Shown here one piece after another: positions 27,703-37,505 of a DNA stretch of 64,000 nt; the first letter of the stretch is position 1; the number at the start of each line of letters is the position of its first letter. Where the stretch lies: the NCBI GenBank assembly GCA_045117995.1, contig JBGUOH010000009.1:186001-250000 (forward strand), read 5' to 3'. The position numbers and the translations under genes are program-made. This DNA comes from RUG14515 sp045117995 (lineage in GTDB: Bacteria; Bacillota_I; Bacilli_A; RFN20; CAG-826). The notes under the pieces are model-generated. The model ran no database searches. It was not told the origin of the DNA and worked only from the letters and a program-made list of their open reading frames with translations.

Positions 27703-29035
27703 ATAAGTAATCAGCAAGCGTATAGTCTTTGATGTTTGGATAAACAATTAGTTCGGACTTGTTATCAGCGTTAACTCTTTCGTAATAGTGGTCAATATCA
27801 TATGTCATAGCGTATTTTTGACCATCAATTTCGAAATTGCTTTCAGCTTTGATTGAGTAGCCTACTAATTTGTAATCTTTGACAATGAATCTATAGTAGT
27901 CTGTTTCTGGCATTGGTGTACCAACAGGAATACCATAGTTATTTTCTGTATCTTGATCAGCGACGCCATCTTCATCAGTGTAGTTGGCTTCTAAATAGAA
28001 GGAGCCTCTACCCCAAGAAGCGATTGTGGTTCTTGTCACGTCGCTAGCACGAGCGAAGGTGAGGAAACGATCTAATGTGCCACCATCAAGTGTATTTGTG
28101 AAGATGCCTCTACCACTAACGAAGATATTATCGAGAATATCCAATAATGGAGCGGTACGATCGCCACCAGACATATAGGAAACTGTGGAGACTGGATAAT
28201 AGCCTTTTGAAACACCTTTGGTATGGAAAGCATATGTATCATAGAACTTGTTGGTGTAGAAAATCCATTCATAATCTTCGAATGTCATGTTACCGTCATC
28301 GGTTTTTCTATTACCATCGGTTTCATATAAACGGAGATAGGCATCATCGAGACTGACGACGATGTTTTGATCCCAAGCACCATACATATGAAGTTGTCTA
28401 TTGCCTTGATCGTCTACTTTATAAACTGTTCTTTCGTAGATTTCGTGGTCACAGATGGCTCTAATACCACCATTTCTAGCTTCTTCATCATTAACTTCAC
28501 TGAGGTTGCTAACGATTTGGTTCTTTTGTCTTTCAGCAATTGTTGGATAGACATAGACTTGTACTGTTTTCTTCACATCTGGGTGATTTTTATCAGATAC
28601 TTCGATTGTTGTTTCACCGGATTTTTTACCAGTGACAGTACCGTCTTCCGCAACAGTAGCGATAGAAGTATCAGCGGAAACAAAGTTTAATTGATCGCCC
28701 TTACAAAGCGCGCGCTCAATTCCTCTAATTTTATCTGTACCGTTAACGCTCACGCCAACGTAACGACGATTGAGGAGCAACTTATCGGAATAAGCTGCGT
28801 CCTCTTTCACATCAATGTCGTTACCGTCTTTGTTAGGAATAACAATATCGGTATTGTCTGGAATATTTGGTTTTTGTTCAGATGATGAAGATGTTGATGA
28901 ACTTGATGGAACAATAGTTGTCACTGGTTGTTCTGAAGAAGTTGCTGGGGCAATTGATGATGTTGTTTTAGTGCCACAGGCGCTTAAAGAGCCGGCGGCG
29001 ACTAACGCGAGGAATAAAATTTTATTCATCTTCAT
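27692..29035 (-). CDS. Lipoprotein with a Big_2-type Ig domain, function unknown
   Basis: 447 residues. The lipobox LSAC (Cys20) is followed by a Ser/Thr/Pro-rich linker. An Ig-like group-2 domain (~90-165) has the typical ADTSIATVAEDGTVTGKKSGETTIEV strand order. The remaining ~280 residues are Tyr/Asp-rich and unrecognised. It begins 17 nt after oppA stops, with a GGAGGT site inside the gap, so it is probably the third gene of the S8 protease-oppA operon. It may be an accessory binding protein on the cell surface (inference). Confidence 0.8.
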   Translation of the reverse strand: MKMNKILFLALVAAGSLSACGTKTTSSIAPATSSEQPVTTIVPSSSSTSSSSEQKPNIPDNTDIVIPNKDGNDIDVKEDAAYSDKLLLNRRYVGVSVNGTDKIRGIERALCKGDQLNFVSADTSIATVAEDGTVTGKKSGETTIEVSDKNHPDVKKTVQVYVYPTIAERQKNQIVSNLSEVNDEEARNGGIRAICDHEIYERTVYKVDDQGNRQLHMYGAWDQNIVVSLDDAYLRLYETDGNRKTDDGNMTFEDYEWIFYTNKFYDTYAFHTKGVSKGYYPVSTVSYMSGGDRTAPLLDILDNIFVSGRGIFTNTLDGGTLDRFLTFARASDVTRTTIASWGRGSFYLEANYTDEDGVADQDTENNYGIPVGTPMPETDYYRFIVKDYKLVGYSIKAESNFEIDGQKYAMTYDIDHYYERVNADNKSELIVYPNIKDYTLADYLFAI

Positions 29036-29052
29036 GGTCAGTTACCTCCTAA

Positions 29053-32000
29053 TTAGTCTTTCCAAGCATCTTCGTTCTTAGCAGCTGTGACGTAGGATTC
29101 GGATGGTGAACCCCATTCATCGCCAGTTGCGTCTTTCTTAATGCTCAAATTGTAATAGACTTCGATAGTCCAGTAGGTTTCGTAGTTATCAACTTCTAAT
29201 GGATGGTCGTTGTAGTTATCCTTATTCTTATCGTCCATCTTGTTAACTCTCATGATTTCCGCGACGATTTCTTGAGCTTTGGCTTGAGACAATGTAATGA
29301 CATAATCGCCATCAGCGTCAATTTCGAATGGGAGATCGAAGTTACCAGAACCAACAACGTATAAGGAAATACGTGTGATTTCATACTTAACAGATTCGTG
29401 TAAGAAGAAGTTGGTTGTAACGTAGAATGTTGCACCATTGTTGAAATCGTTACCGAGGTATCTTAAGAAGGATTTTTCGACTGGTTTGATAATGCTACCA
29501 TCTTTGACAACACCGCCGTGATCAGCAGCTGCCCATAAGGCATCGAATGACCACATCTTGTCATCATAGATTAATGGTTTCTTTGTGGAAACTTTGGAGG
29601 TATCAGTACCCCAGTTGAGGGTGAAACCTGAAGAGTTATCACTCTTTAAGACTTCTAAGAAGTTAAGAGGATTGTATGTGTTACCACTAATAGCACCGAA
29701 ACCTAAGTCGAATTGACCTTTCATAAGGTATTCGTTATAAACGTCTTGCCAGTTTGTAACGGCGTCTTGAGTAACTTCAAGAACGACTGTGTTATCACTA
29801 ACTCTGGAATCGTTGAAGGCATCTTCGAAGTATTTCTTGATTTCTTCGCCGTATTCTTTGACGTCTGTTTGATACATCCATTTAATATGGATTGTAATTT
29901 TGGTTGGTTTAGCTTTTGTACCTTTAATGATGGCACCAGATTGGACTAATTCTTGAACAGCTTTCTTGAAGGATAAGATAGCTTTATCTTTGGAGTAACC
30001 ATATAAGGATTCGCCATCTTTATCGTAAACTTGATAAGCTTTAACAGCGGCTTTGTGTTCGTCACTTTCGTTATAAGATTTACCATTTTCTGGGTCATTT
30101 AAGTAGGAATCAGCAAAGTAGTTGATGGATGGGTTAACACCACGGTTACCAGCGAATGTCTTTCTATTAATGGAGTAATATAAACCATTTAAGAAGTTAT
30201 CGTTACTCATCCATGGTTTGACGTCCCATGTGGAACCTTTGTTGATCTTACCATTGGCACCGAATAATTCATTCCATGTTTCTTGTGTACAAGAGTTAAC
30301 ATTCAATTTGAATGTGGAATCGCCTCTAGTCTTGTAAACACGTGGTTTACCCATTTCTTCAGCGATGTGTTTGGTTGGAATGCCAGTGCTGTCGAGTTTG
30401 CCAGCATTGAATTGTTTATAAATCGCATCAGCATCGTTAGATGTATCGATAACGATTAATTTGACACCTTGAATGTAGTATCTGTTTGGTTCATTCCATA
30501 AGCTGTTCTTCTTGAAGATGATTGTTTGGTTTTTGTCCCAATCTTCTAACATGTATGGACCAACAGAGAGGACATAGTCAAGGATTTTATCTTTATGACC
30601 ACTTGGAGCGCCTTCATTATTGTTGAATGTACCATAGATTGGGGAACCACCTTGGATGGAACCACTACCGATGGTCTTAATGAATTCTTTTGGAAGTGGG
30701 GATAATAAGTTGGAGGAGAATGTGTACATCGCAGTGAATCTATCAATAGCGTTTAAGATTGTTAATTGAATGTATTCACCATTGACTGGGTCTGTACCAG
30801 TCTTGATACCTAAACGGCCTTCAGCTTTCATGTTTTCCCATAATTCTTGGGATTGTTCATCGGTGGTCTTCTTTGTTCTATTGTTATAGGATAAAGCACC
30901 AACGATACCATAGGTTTGGTCAGCGGCCATTTCTGGACCACGTTTTAAACCATGGGAAGCTGTTAAGAGGTTGTAGTAAGCGAATTCGTAGTCTTCTAAG
31001 GCCACTTCTCTTTGATCGAAGTTCTTATCGCCCCAAGCATTACCATTGTAACGGTATTTTAAGCCTGAATTAGCGCCTGTCTTAACGTAAATTCTCCATG
31101 TCTTGTATAAACCTAATGGGTTCTTTTCTGGTTGACCTGGAAGGATTTCTTCATCGTTGAAGACTGGAACTGGTCTGGAGAAGGCTTGATCAACACCATT
31201 GACCTTGATGGTATCTTTCGCTAAGACTGGATACCATTCATATTGGGTCTTTTTGGAGTTCATCTTTGTGCCCCAGAATGAAGAGGTAATGTAACCTTCT
31301 AAATCGGAGACTTGACTACCTGTATCGTTTCTAGCGTTAATGTTCTTTGGATCGCTAGATGTGGCGGAGTGGAGATATCTCTTATAGTTAGCGTTTTCTT
31401 CGCTATCTAAATCTTTATCAACACTACCTTCACTTAATAAACCGAAACCGTAACCGGTGATGTATTCGGTTGTTGGTAATGTGACACGTTCATGGTATTT
31501 AACGAAACCACCATTTTCGAAAAGGGTGATACCTGTTAAATGGTTGTCCATGGCGTATTTTTCTAATTGACCAAGGATTTCTGTTCTTTGGTTAACAGCT
31601 GCTTCACCAGCTAAGGAAGCATAGTTGAAACCACCATTAGCGATTGTGGCATCGGTAATTTCGACTTCCACGACCTTTTGGAGCTTGAATGTAGCTTCTT
31701 TAATGGTAATTTTGGCTTTACCTTTAGCAACAGCGGTCACAACACCACTACCATTGACAGCGGCAACGTTAGCATCACTAGAAGAGAAGCTGTAGTTTGT
31801 TGTAGCGTTGTCTGGCTTATTGAATTCAGAGATTTCAATACTAGCTTGTTGACCTTTGTTCAAGGATTTAACACCACCGCTTAATTCAGCAGTGAAGCTA
31901 AATGGATCAACAGCTTGGGAAGTTGTGCCTGGGCCTGGTTGTGTACCAGTGTCTGTGATTTGTCCTGCAGAACTACTTTCGGAGCCTGGGTTATTTGTGT

Positions 32001-32088
32001 TGGTTTTTCCGCCTGGGTTACATGCGGTGATAGCACCTAATGCAACTAAGCTGGAAATTAATAATGTTAATTTAAATTTTGTTTTCAT
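29053..32088 (-). CDS. oppA: Oligopeptide-binding lipoprotein OppA with an N-terminal Big_2 domain
   Basis: 1011 residues against ~540 usual. A lipobox ITAC (Cys23) and Ser/Thr/Pro linker lead into an Ig-like group-2 domain (~65-150, ending GVVTAVAKGKAKITI). A family-5 solute-binding domain follows. Recognisable blocks include LEDYEFAYYNLLTA, the SVGPYMLEDWDKNQ region and the late NPLNFLEVL segment. It should capture peptides and deliver them to OppBCDF. It starts 3 nt after the S8 protease gene ends, with the ribosome site GGAGGA in the end of that gene. This places secreted proteolysis and peptide capture in one transcript. Confidence 0.88.
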   Translation of the reverse strand: MKTKFKLTLLISSLVALGAITACNPGGKTNTNNPGSESSSAGQITDTGTQPGPGTTSQAVDPFSFTAELSGGVKSLNKGQQASIEISEFNKPDNATTNYSFSSSDANVAAVNGSGVVTAVAKGKAKITIKEATFKLQKVVEVEITDATIANGGFNYASLAGEAAVNQRTEILGQLEKYAMDNHLTGITLFENGGFVKYHERVTLPTTEYITGYGFGLLSEGSVDKDLDSEENANYKRYLHSATSSDPKNINARNDTGSQVSDLEGYITSSFWGTKMNSKKTQYEWYPVLAKDTIKVNGVDQAFSRPVPVFNDEEILPGQPEKNPLGLYKTWRIYVKTGANSGLKYRYNGNAWGDKNFDQREVALEDYEFAYYNLLTASHGLKRGPEMAADQTYGIVGALSYNNRTKKTTDEQSQELWENMKAEGRLGIKTGTDPVNGEYIQLTILNAIDRFTAMYTFSSNLLSPLPKEFIKTIGSGSIQGGSPIYGTFNNNEGAPSGHKDKILDYVLSVGPYMLEDWDKNQTIIFKKNSLWNEPNRYYIQGVKLIVIDTSNDADAIYKQFNAGKLDSTGIPTKHIAEEMGKPRVYKTRGDSTFKLNVNSCTQETWNELFGANGKINKGSTWDVKPWMSNDNFLNGLYYSINRKTFAGNRGVNPSINYFADSYLNDPENGKSYNESDEHKAAVKAYQVYDKDGESLYGYSKDKAILSFKKAVQELVQSGAIIKGTKAKPTKITIHIKWMYQTDVKEYGEEIKKYFEDAFNDSRVSDNTVVLEVTQDAVTNWQDVYNEYLMKGQFDLGFGAISGNTYNPLNFLEVLKSDNSSGFTLNWGTDTSKVSTKKPLIYDDKMWSFDALWAAADHGGVVKDGSIIKPVEKSFLRYLGNDFNNGATFYVTTNFFLHESVKYEITRISLYVVGSGNFDLPFEIDADGDYVITLSQAKAQEIVAEIMRVNKMDDKNKDNYNDHPLEVDNYETYWTIEVYYNLSIKKDATGDEWGSPSESYVTAAKNEDAWKD

Positions 32089-32091
32089 ACA

Positions 32092-35000
32092 CTATTTTCC
32101 TCCTTCTTTTCTTTTCTTAAGGAATAGGACTGCGGCACCCATTAATGCTGGGAGACCGATGATGATGCTCATGGATGCGAGCGCACCGTTACAGCCTTTC
32201 TTGGCTGGAGCGGCTGGTTCGGAACTGCTGGAATCAGCTGGGTTAGATGAAGCTGGTTCGGAAGAGACTGGAGCAGAAGAATCTGGGATTTCCACTTCTT
32301 CGGCTGGTGTTTCTTCTTCTGGTTCATCATAGATTGGTTGACCAGTAGCGGCGAACTTGGAGTATTTTAAGTCGCCATTCACATCCGCGTTCATACCTGT
32401 GAGTGTATTAATAAAGGATACTTTGTTATTAGCGAATGAGAAATCGTGATAGGCTTCTAAACCAGTGCTTTGGACGATTTGGTAACCAGCAGCGAAGCTT
32501 CTTTCATCATTCATGTGAACGATGGCGCCTGTTTTGGTTCTCGCAAAGTCGACAACACCGATGTAGAGTCTCTTGGTTTCTAAACCTTCAGAGATTTCAT
32601 TCATACATTCATCGATGAATTGTTTTGTTTCATCAATGTAGTATTTCTTCGCTGTGGCATCATATTGGATATCAACACGGTTGTAACCAATAATACCGTA
32701 AGCGAGTTTTGTATCTTCAAGATAGATTCTGACGCGTTCAACGCCATCTTTTCTATATTGAGAGATGCTACCAACGACTGGGGCATCGGAGTCAATGTGC
32801 ATATCATATGCTTTCTTGACCCAGCTGCCATCATAGGCTAATTGGTAATTGAATTCGATTTCGTAATCACCACTTTCGAATTTTTCGCCTGTGGCTTCAT
32901 CGAATAATGGGACGATTGCGCATGCTCTGTGTGCAACATAACCGCCGGATAAGTAACCACCATCAACGTGTGATTTGTATAATGTCCACTTATCACCGGT
33001 ATCGCCGAATAACATATCTTCTAAGACAGATCTGCAAACGACTTTACCTGTGGCTTTGTTGGTGATTGTGAAGAAGTTTTCCTTCACGGATCTGAGCATG
33101 AATTGTTGGATGATCATTGTGTTGGTGTTCTTGCCACCGACATAAATGTTATCCTTAGCGTTTTCAACGTATTCATTGGTTAATGGATCAGTACCGACTT
33201 TGTAGAAACCTGTCATGCCATCAAAGGCTAAGTCATTTTCTAAAACCTTTTCGGTATCGATGCTTTGTGGATTTTCTGCATAACCAGCAACGATCATGGA
33301 TTCCATGTTGGCTCTATCTTTACCAATTAAGGATTTAGCAATGTCATTAACTAAATCGGATGGATAGACCTTTGTTGGATCCTTTTCAAAGTTGAATGGT
33401 TCAGCGACTGGAACAGTTCTATAACTGGCGTCTGGGTTTCTATCTGTACCGGAATAGAATCCTAAGTATGGGATAGATAAGTCAGCGTGGTTATCTTTGC
33501 TCTTTAATGTCACGTAACCTTCGATCATGCAACCATATTCGTAGACTTCTAAGATTGCGTCTTTTTGTTCTTTTGTTAAGGAATATGGATTAATTGTTAC
33601 TGTACTATCGCCAGCAGGAACGGTCACTGTTTGACCAACGATCTTGGCGATTTCAACATCTTTTGTGGATTGAGCTGTATAGCTTGGTAATGGTTCCCAG
33701 CTCACGCCTTCGTTTGCGGCGTTGTAGTAGTAACCTTTAGCAATGACAGTCTTCTTATCTGCTTGGAAGTCTTCTTTGCTAGCGTAATATTCGATATCTT
33801 TATCCGCTTTGACGGCATCTTTATAGGCAACAGAGCCTGTAGCTGTCATCATTTTGTCTAAATCTTTATCGTAATATTTCATACCGTTGAAGCTTTCGAT
33901 GGATTCAACAGTACCTTTGTAGTTGTATTCTTTTGTAACGATATCATTTGGATGAGCAATAGCTGGTCTCATGACTGTTAATTCAACATCATAAGCACGA
34001 GCTTCGTTGCTTTCGTTATGGGCTAAGAAGGAGAGTTTGATGTCACCTTTAGCGATATCGGCATTGTTTCTTAATGTAACTTTGGATTTACCAGATGGGT
34101 TACCTTGTGCATTTAAGCCTTCAAGATAGACATCTGTGGCTAAAGCACCAGCGAGGTCAGCCATACCAGCACCTTGCATTCTTGGAGATGTGACGGATTT
34201 GACTTCGCCTTCATCTTCTGGGTTAGCAGTGTAATCGTGCATTGGGTCAGCAGTTGACATTAATCTCATGTTAACTGTGGCTCTGTAGTCATCGATTTCT
34301 TTTAATTCGGCTTGTGTTAAAGCACGATCAGCGGCTTTAGCAGCTTGGTAGATACCAGCAGCCTTTTTAGAAAGGACGACGGACTGCGCACCTGCGTAGT
34401 TAGGAGCGGACATGGATGTACCACTTAAATATTGGTAACATTTGTACTTGTATAATTCAGAATTACGTTCGTCTTTGGTTAAGTTTGTCATCGCGTGTTC
34501 TGGGACAGCACCTCTAATGATGTCACCTGGAGCAGTGATGTCTGGCTTAAGGTCTAAGCTATAAGCAGCACCATCAGTGGAGAAGTCACTGACTGTGTAT
34601 TCTGCTGGGTTGTCATTGACTTGTTTATAGATTAAGTCGAATGAACCGTGACCTTTTGTTTCAAAGAATTGTTTATCTTTAAAGAGAACGAGGGCACATG
34701 GCATTGTTGGGTTGAAGCCATCACCAAAGCTACAACGGAAGTTGAAGCTGGATGCGGTTGGGTCGTTGTTAATAATAACTAACGCGATAGCTTCTTTATC
34801 AACCGCCACGGAATATTTGCTAGCGAATGATGTACTACCACGGTTAACAACGGCAATCTTACCAGCGACATCTAAGCCCTTGTAGTCAGCAGCGGTACCA
34901 AAGCCTGGGACATAAACCCATTCTAATGGTTGATCATGATAGATTTGCTTAATACGGAATTCCTTGTCGTATTCGTCATCTAAACCTGGTCTATTAACGA

Positions 35001-36318
35001 TTTGGTCTTCGAAGGCAATGTTTTGATTGTCCATTCTGAAGGCGTTTTCGTAGAAGATCTTGGTTGGGTGACCAGAAGCAATAATCATACTAGCTTCGTT
35101 GTTGGCATAGCTACCTAAGATACCTGTTTCAACTGATTCTGGCATCCAGTTGGAATATGCACCTGTTGATGCATATGAGGATTTACCAGCGTTACCAGCG
35201 GAAATGGAAGTTAAGATACCTTCGTTATTAAGTCTAGTTAATGTTTTTAATGTAATGGATTCGGCATCGAAGTCGTCTAAGTCACTACCTAAGGACATGT
35301 TGATACCGTCAACTTTTAACTTAATGCAATCTTCGAGGGCGTCTAAGATGGATGTATCATAAGCACCTGTTCTATTGCTTAAGCCAAGTTTTTCACCTAA
35401 GCCTTTAGCATTGTAGTCTGTGAAGACTTTCATTAACGCTAATTGAGCTTTTGGAGCGATACCTTTGTACTTTGGAGCGTTAGCGGCTGTAATAGAAGCG
35501 ACGTGAGAACCGTGGTAAGAAATATCACTGTGGACGTCTGGATCTAATGCACCACGTTTACCGTAGATTTTGGAATCACCGCCGTAGTCGAAATAGAATG
35601 GAACTTTATTGTTGAAATATAAAGAGCCTTCATCGCCGGCGACTTTTCCGGATTCTCTCTTACCAGCTTTGAGACCGGCTGAGATCACACTACCGATGCT
35701 GTCGTAGGTGTATCTCACCGCGACATCATTGTCTAAAGCGCCGAATACTTCGTGATTCCACGCTTCACCGTTGTTTTCGTCTTCGGAATTGCCTGTTCTG
35801 CCTCTGAAATGGAATTCGTTATCCAAGATAGCAACTAAGGTACCTTCACCTTGATTGTTATCTTCAGGTAATTTCATTGTTTCTGCAGAGACGTTGTCGT
35901 TACTGCCAAAGAGTAGATCTGGATCGATTTGTTCTTCATCGTTATTGAGGACAACATATTCATCGTTATTGATGACTTGTTCCCAGTGAAGTTCGTCGAC
36001 CGTCACACTTTTGACACCTGGAACTGCTTTGATGCTTTCAATGTCGGTAGAATTTACTTCGAGAACGAAAGCGTTATTTAAGACTGTGTATTGGTCAACC
36101 ATTCTAATGTTGGTTGTCGCGGCTGCTTTAATGTTGTTATAAACAGCTAATTGAGTCTTTTTCGCGCCGGCTTCGCTTAAGTTGTCAATGTTCTTGTCAA
36201 CTTCGACAATAATGCGAGCGTCACGTTCAGGTAAATTTGCGACTTGAGCAGCGGATGCGCTACAGGCAGCTAGAATTAATGCACTAGTAGCACAGAGTAG
36301 TAAGCCCAGTTTTTTCAT
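32092..36318 (-). CDS. Large cell-surface S8 subtilisin-like protease (lactocepin-like)
   Basis: 1408 residues. A signal peptide with lipobox LAAC (Cys19) is followed by an I9-type propeptide (to ~115) and an S8 domain with catalytic Asp in LVAILDNEF, His in YHGSHVAS and Ser in LSGTSMSAP, so all three residues are present. A protease-associated insert (~430-560) splits the domain, and Fn3-like beta domains follow. The C-terminus has an acidic Pro/Ser linker, then KKGCNG, one membrane helix and a KKRKEGGK tail. It therefore carries both a lipobox and a C-terminal anchor signal. It is the first gene of an operon with oppA, like the lactococcal PrtP-Opp nutrition system. Confidence 0.93.
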   Translation of the reverse strand: MKKLGLLLCATSALILAACSASAAQVANLPERDARIIVEVDKNIDNLSEAGAKKTQLAVYNNIKAAATTNIRMVDQYTVLNNAFVLEVNSTDIESIKAVPGVKSVTVDELHWEQVINNDEYVVLNNDEEQIDPDLLFGSNDNVSAETMKLPEDNNQGEGTLVAILDNEFHFRGRTGNSEDENNGEAWNHEVFGALDNDVAVRYTYDSIGSVISAGLKAGKRESGKVAGDEGSLYFNNKVPFYFDYGGDSKIYGKRGALDPDVHSDISYHGSHVASITAANAPKYKGIAPKAQLALMKVFTDYNAKGLGEKLGLSNRTGAYDTSILDALEDCIKLKVDGINMSLGSDLDDFDAESITLKTLTRLNNEGILTSISAGNAGKSSYASTGAYSNWMPESVETGILGSYANNEASMIIASGHPTKIFYENAFRMDNQNIAFEDQIVNRPGLDDEYDKEFRIKQIYHDQPLEWVYVPGFGTAADYKGLDVAGKIAVVNRGSTSFASKYSVAVDKEAIALVIINNDPTASSFNFRCSFGDGFNPTMPCALVLFKDKQFFETKGHGSFDLIYKQVNDNPAEYTVSDFSTDGAAYSLDLKPDITAPGDIIRGAVPEHAMTNLTKDERNSELYKYKCYQYLSGTSMSAPNYAGAQSVVLSKKAAGIYQAAKAADRALTQAELKEIDDYRATVNMRLMSTADPMHDYTANPEDEGEVKSVTSPRMQGAGMADLAGALATDVYLEGLNAQGNPSGKSKVTLRNNADIAKGDIKLSFLAHNESNEARAYDVELTVMRPAIAHPNDIVTKEYNYKGTVESIESFNGMKYYDKDLDKMMTATGSVAYKDAVKADKDIEYYASKEDFQADKKTVIAKGYYYNAANEGVSWEPLPSYTAQSTKDVEIAKIVGQTVTVPAGDSTVTINPYSLTKEQKDAILEVYEYGCMIEGYVTLKSKDNHADLSIPYLGFYSGTDRNPDASYRTVPVAEPFNFEKDPTKVYPSDLVNDIAKSLIGKDRANMESMIVAGYAENPQSIDTEKVLENDLAFDGMTGFYKVGTDPLTNEYVENAKDNIYVGGKNTNTMIIQQFMLRSVKENFFTITNKATGKVVCRSVLEDMLFGDTGDKWTLYKSHVDGGYLSGGYVAHRACAIVPLFDEATGEKFESGDYEIEFNYQLAYDGSWVKKAYDMHIDSDAPVVGSISQYRKDGVERVRIYLEDTKLAYGIIGYNRVDIQYDATAKKYYIDETKQFIDECMNEISEGLETKRLYIGVVDFARTKTGAIVHMNDERSFAAGYQIVQSTGLEAYHDFSFANNKVSFINTLTGMNADVNGDLKYSKFAATGQPIYDEPEEETPAEEVEIPDSSAPVSSEPASSNPADSSSSEPAAPAKKGCNGALASMSIIIGLPALMGAAVLFLKKRKEGGK

Positions 36319-36334
36319 ACTTTACCTCCTGTTG

Positions 36335-36348
36335 TGTGTACGTACACA
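36335..36348. promoter_or_regulatory. Perfect 14-bp palindrome, operator candidate for the protease-oppA operon
   Basis: TGTGTACGTACACA is a perfect inverted repeat placed between the -10 box and the ribosome site of the S8 protease gene, near +12 to +25. It is not followed by a T run. The position suits a repressor that blocks elongation or initiation. Confidence 0.65.
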
Positions 36349-36366
36349 AAAAATGTTATGCATACA

Positions 36367-36394
36367 ATTATACACGTATGAGAAAGTATGTAAA
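36367..36394 (-). promoter_or_regulatory. Promoter of the S8 protease-oppA operon
   Basis: On the minus strand: TTTACA (36389-36394), 16-bp spacer, TATAAT (36367-36372). The -10 box is also flanked by CATAC/GTATG arms (36361-36380). Confidence 0.7.
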
Positions 36395-36444
36395 GCGATT
36401 TTTTTCAAACCGCTCTATGTAATTCTATAATTAAAAAATCCAGT

Positions 36445-36864
36445 CTACATCGAAACAAAGTAGACAATATCTAACACAATTAAAACGATGGCGAGGAGCA
36501 ATCCTGCAGCCACAACTGCGACAAAACCATAGGAAGAGTTAGACCTTTTTTCACGCTTTTCATTTTGATAATCAACGTAGGTTCCATCCCTAATTGGGTT
36601 CTTCGCAAAAAGCATACTTCCGAGTTGTTTAAAACCGAAAGAAAAAATATCAAAAACGCCTAAATGCGCCATCCAGGCCAATAATCCACACAATAAAACG
36701 GCAGCGGTTGAGATAGCGGCAGCGTTACAAGCTTCAGTTAAAGTACGGCTACTTCTCGTTAAATAATAGAGCAAGAAAATCGCCGCGCCCACTAACAATG
36801 AGATGAGCATGGTGATGAGATTTGATAGCCAATGTTTCTTAATTTGTTCAATTGCTCTTTTCAT
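36445..36864 (-). CDS. Small membrane protein, DUF3899-like
   Basis: 139 residues with four hydrophobic segments (about 15-35, 45-65, 70-85 and 115-135). The charged loop between the third and fourth carries a NPIRDGTYVDYQNEKREKR block. Length and layout resemble DUF3899 proteins of Firmicutes, whose role is unknown. It has no obvious ribosome site (TTAGGGT just before the ATG is weak). It lies alone between the protease operon and a GNAT gene. Confidence 0.6.
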   Translation of the reverse strand: MKRAIEQIKKHWLSNLITMLISLLVGAAIFLLYYLTRSSRTLTEACNAAAISTAAVLLCGLLAWMAHLGVFDIFSFGFKQLGSMLFAKNPIRDGTYVDYQNEKREKRSNSSYGFVAVVAAGLLLAIVLIVLDIVYFVSM

Positions 36865-36909
36865 ACCCTAATAAAGTTACCAAATGTCGAATTAGTAAAC
36901 AAATACTTT

Positions 36910-37425
36910 TTAACGGTCAATTTCGTAATAGACGCACTTGTGTTCTTGCTCACGGTACACTATCACTTCTGTTTTTTCGATTTTTAACATACCTGCTTTT
37001 TGCATGACTCTGCCACTCGCAGGATTGCATTCAAAATGCGCTGCTTGAACAGCTTTTATCCCCATTCTGAAAAGCTCATTTATCGCAGTTTTTAAGGCCT
37101 CGGTAGCGTAGCCTTTGTTCCACTCATTTGAGGCAATAAAATAGCCTAATTCTATGACGTCGTTTTCTAAGGATACTTGGTTAATAAAACCAATAATTTT
37201 ATTCTTTGAATAAATACCATAGACAAACTTCTCTTTATTAAGCGTAAAATTTCTTAATTTTTGAAAGAATTTTTCTTCCTCTTCTTCATTAGAAAAATCA
37301 GGTAACATATAGCTCTTTTTTACTTTGGGATCTTTTACTATTTCTAGGAGATCTTTTTTGTCTTTTTCCTCGATTGATTTAAGGGTCAATCTTTCACTTA
37401 CAAGTTCGTCTTTTCTAATTAACAT
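36910..37425 (-). CDS. GNAT-family N-acetyltransferase (RimJ/RimL-like)
   Basis: About 171 residues. The order ERLTLKSI near the N-terminus, then VIELGYFIASNEWNKGYATEAL (acetyl-CoA binding, motif A) and the C-terminal HFECNPASGRVMQKAGM is typical of RimJ/RimL-type acetyltransferases acting on protein N-termini or small molecules. The target is unknown. The start at 37425 (MLIRKDE) is chosen because a TATAAT box ends 6 nt upstream. An earlier in-frame ATG would lie inside the promoter. It is another leaderless candidate without a ribosome site. Confidence 0.88.
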   Translation of the reverse strand: MLIRKDELVSERLTLKSIEEKDKKDLLEIVKDPKVKKSYMLPDFSNEEEEEKFFQKLRNFTLNKEKFVYGIYSKNKIIGFINQVSLENDVIELGYFIASNEWNKGYATEALKTAINELFRMGIKAVQAAHFECNPASGRVMQKAGMLKIEKTEVIVYREQEHKCVYYEIDR

Positions 37426-37431
37426 ACATAC

Positions 37432-37437
37432 ATTATA
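37432..37437 (-). promoter_or_regulatory. -10 box of the GNAT gene (leaderless type)
   Basis: TATAAT on the minus strand, 6 nt before the ATG. A TTTATA hexamer sits 18 bp further upstream as a possible -35 box. Confidence 0.6.
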
Positions 37438-37460
37438 CATACGTGCTTATTAACTTATAA

Positions 37461-37490
37461 AGAAAAGAGCGCTCGTGCGAACGCTCTTAC
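37461..37490 (-). terminator. Terminator of the first M13 peptidase gene
   Basis: AAGAGCG (37465-37471) pairs with CGCTCTT (37482-37488), followed by a T-rich run on the minus strand. It is nearly the same as the terminator of the second M13 gene. Confidence 0.85.
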
Positions 37491-37505
37491 GTGTTTATTT
37501 GTTAA

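Noticed and set aside
28147..28356. Small basic open frame opposite the Big_2 lipoprotein gene
   Set aside because: Shadow of a real coding region, His/Arg-rich from the opposite strand, no ribosome site.
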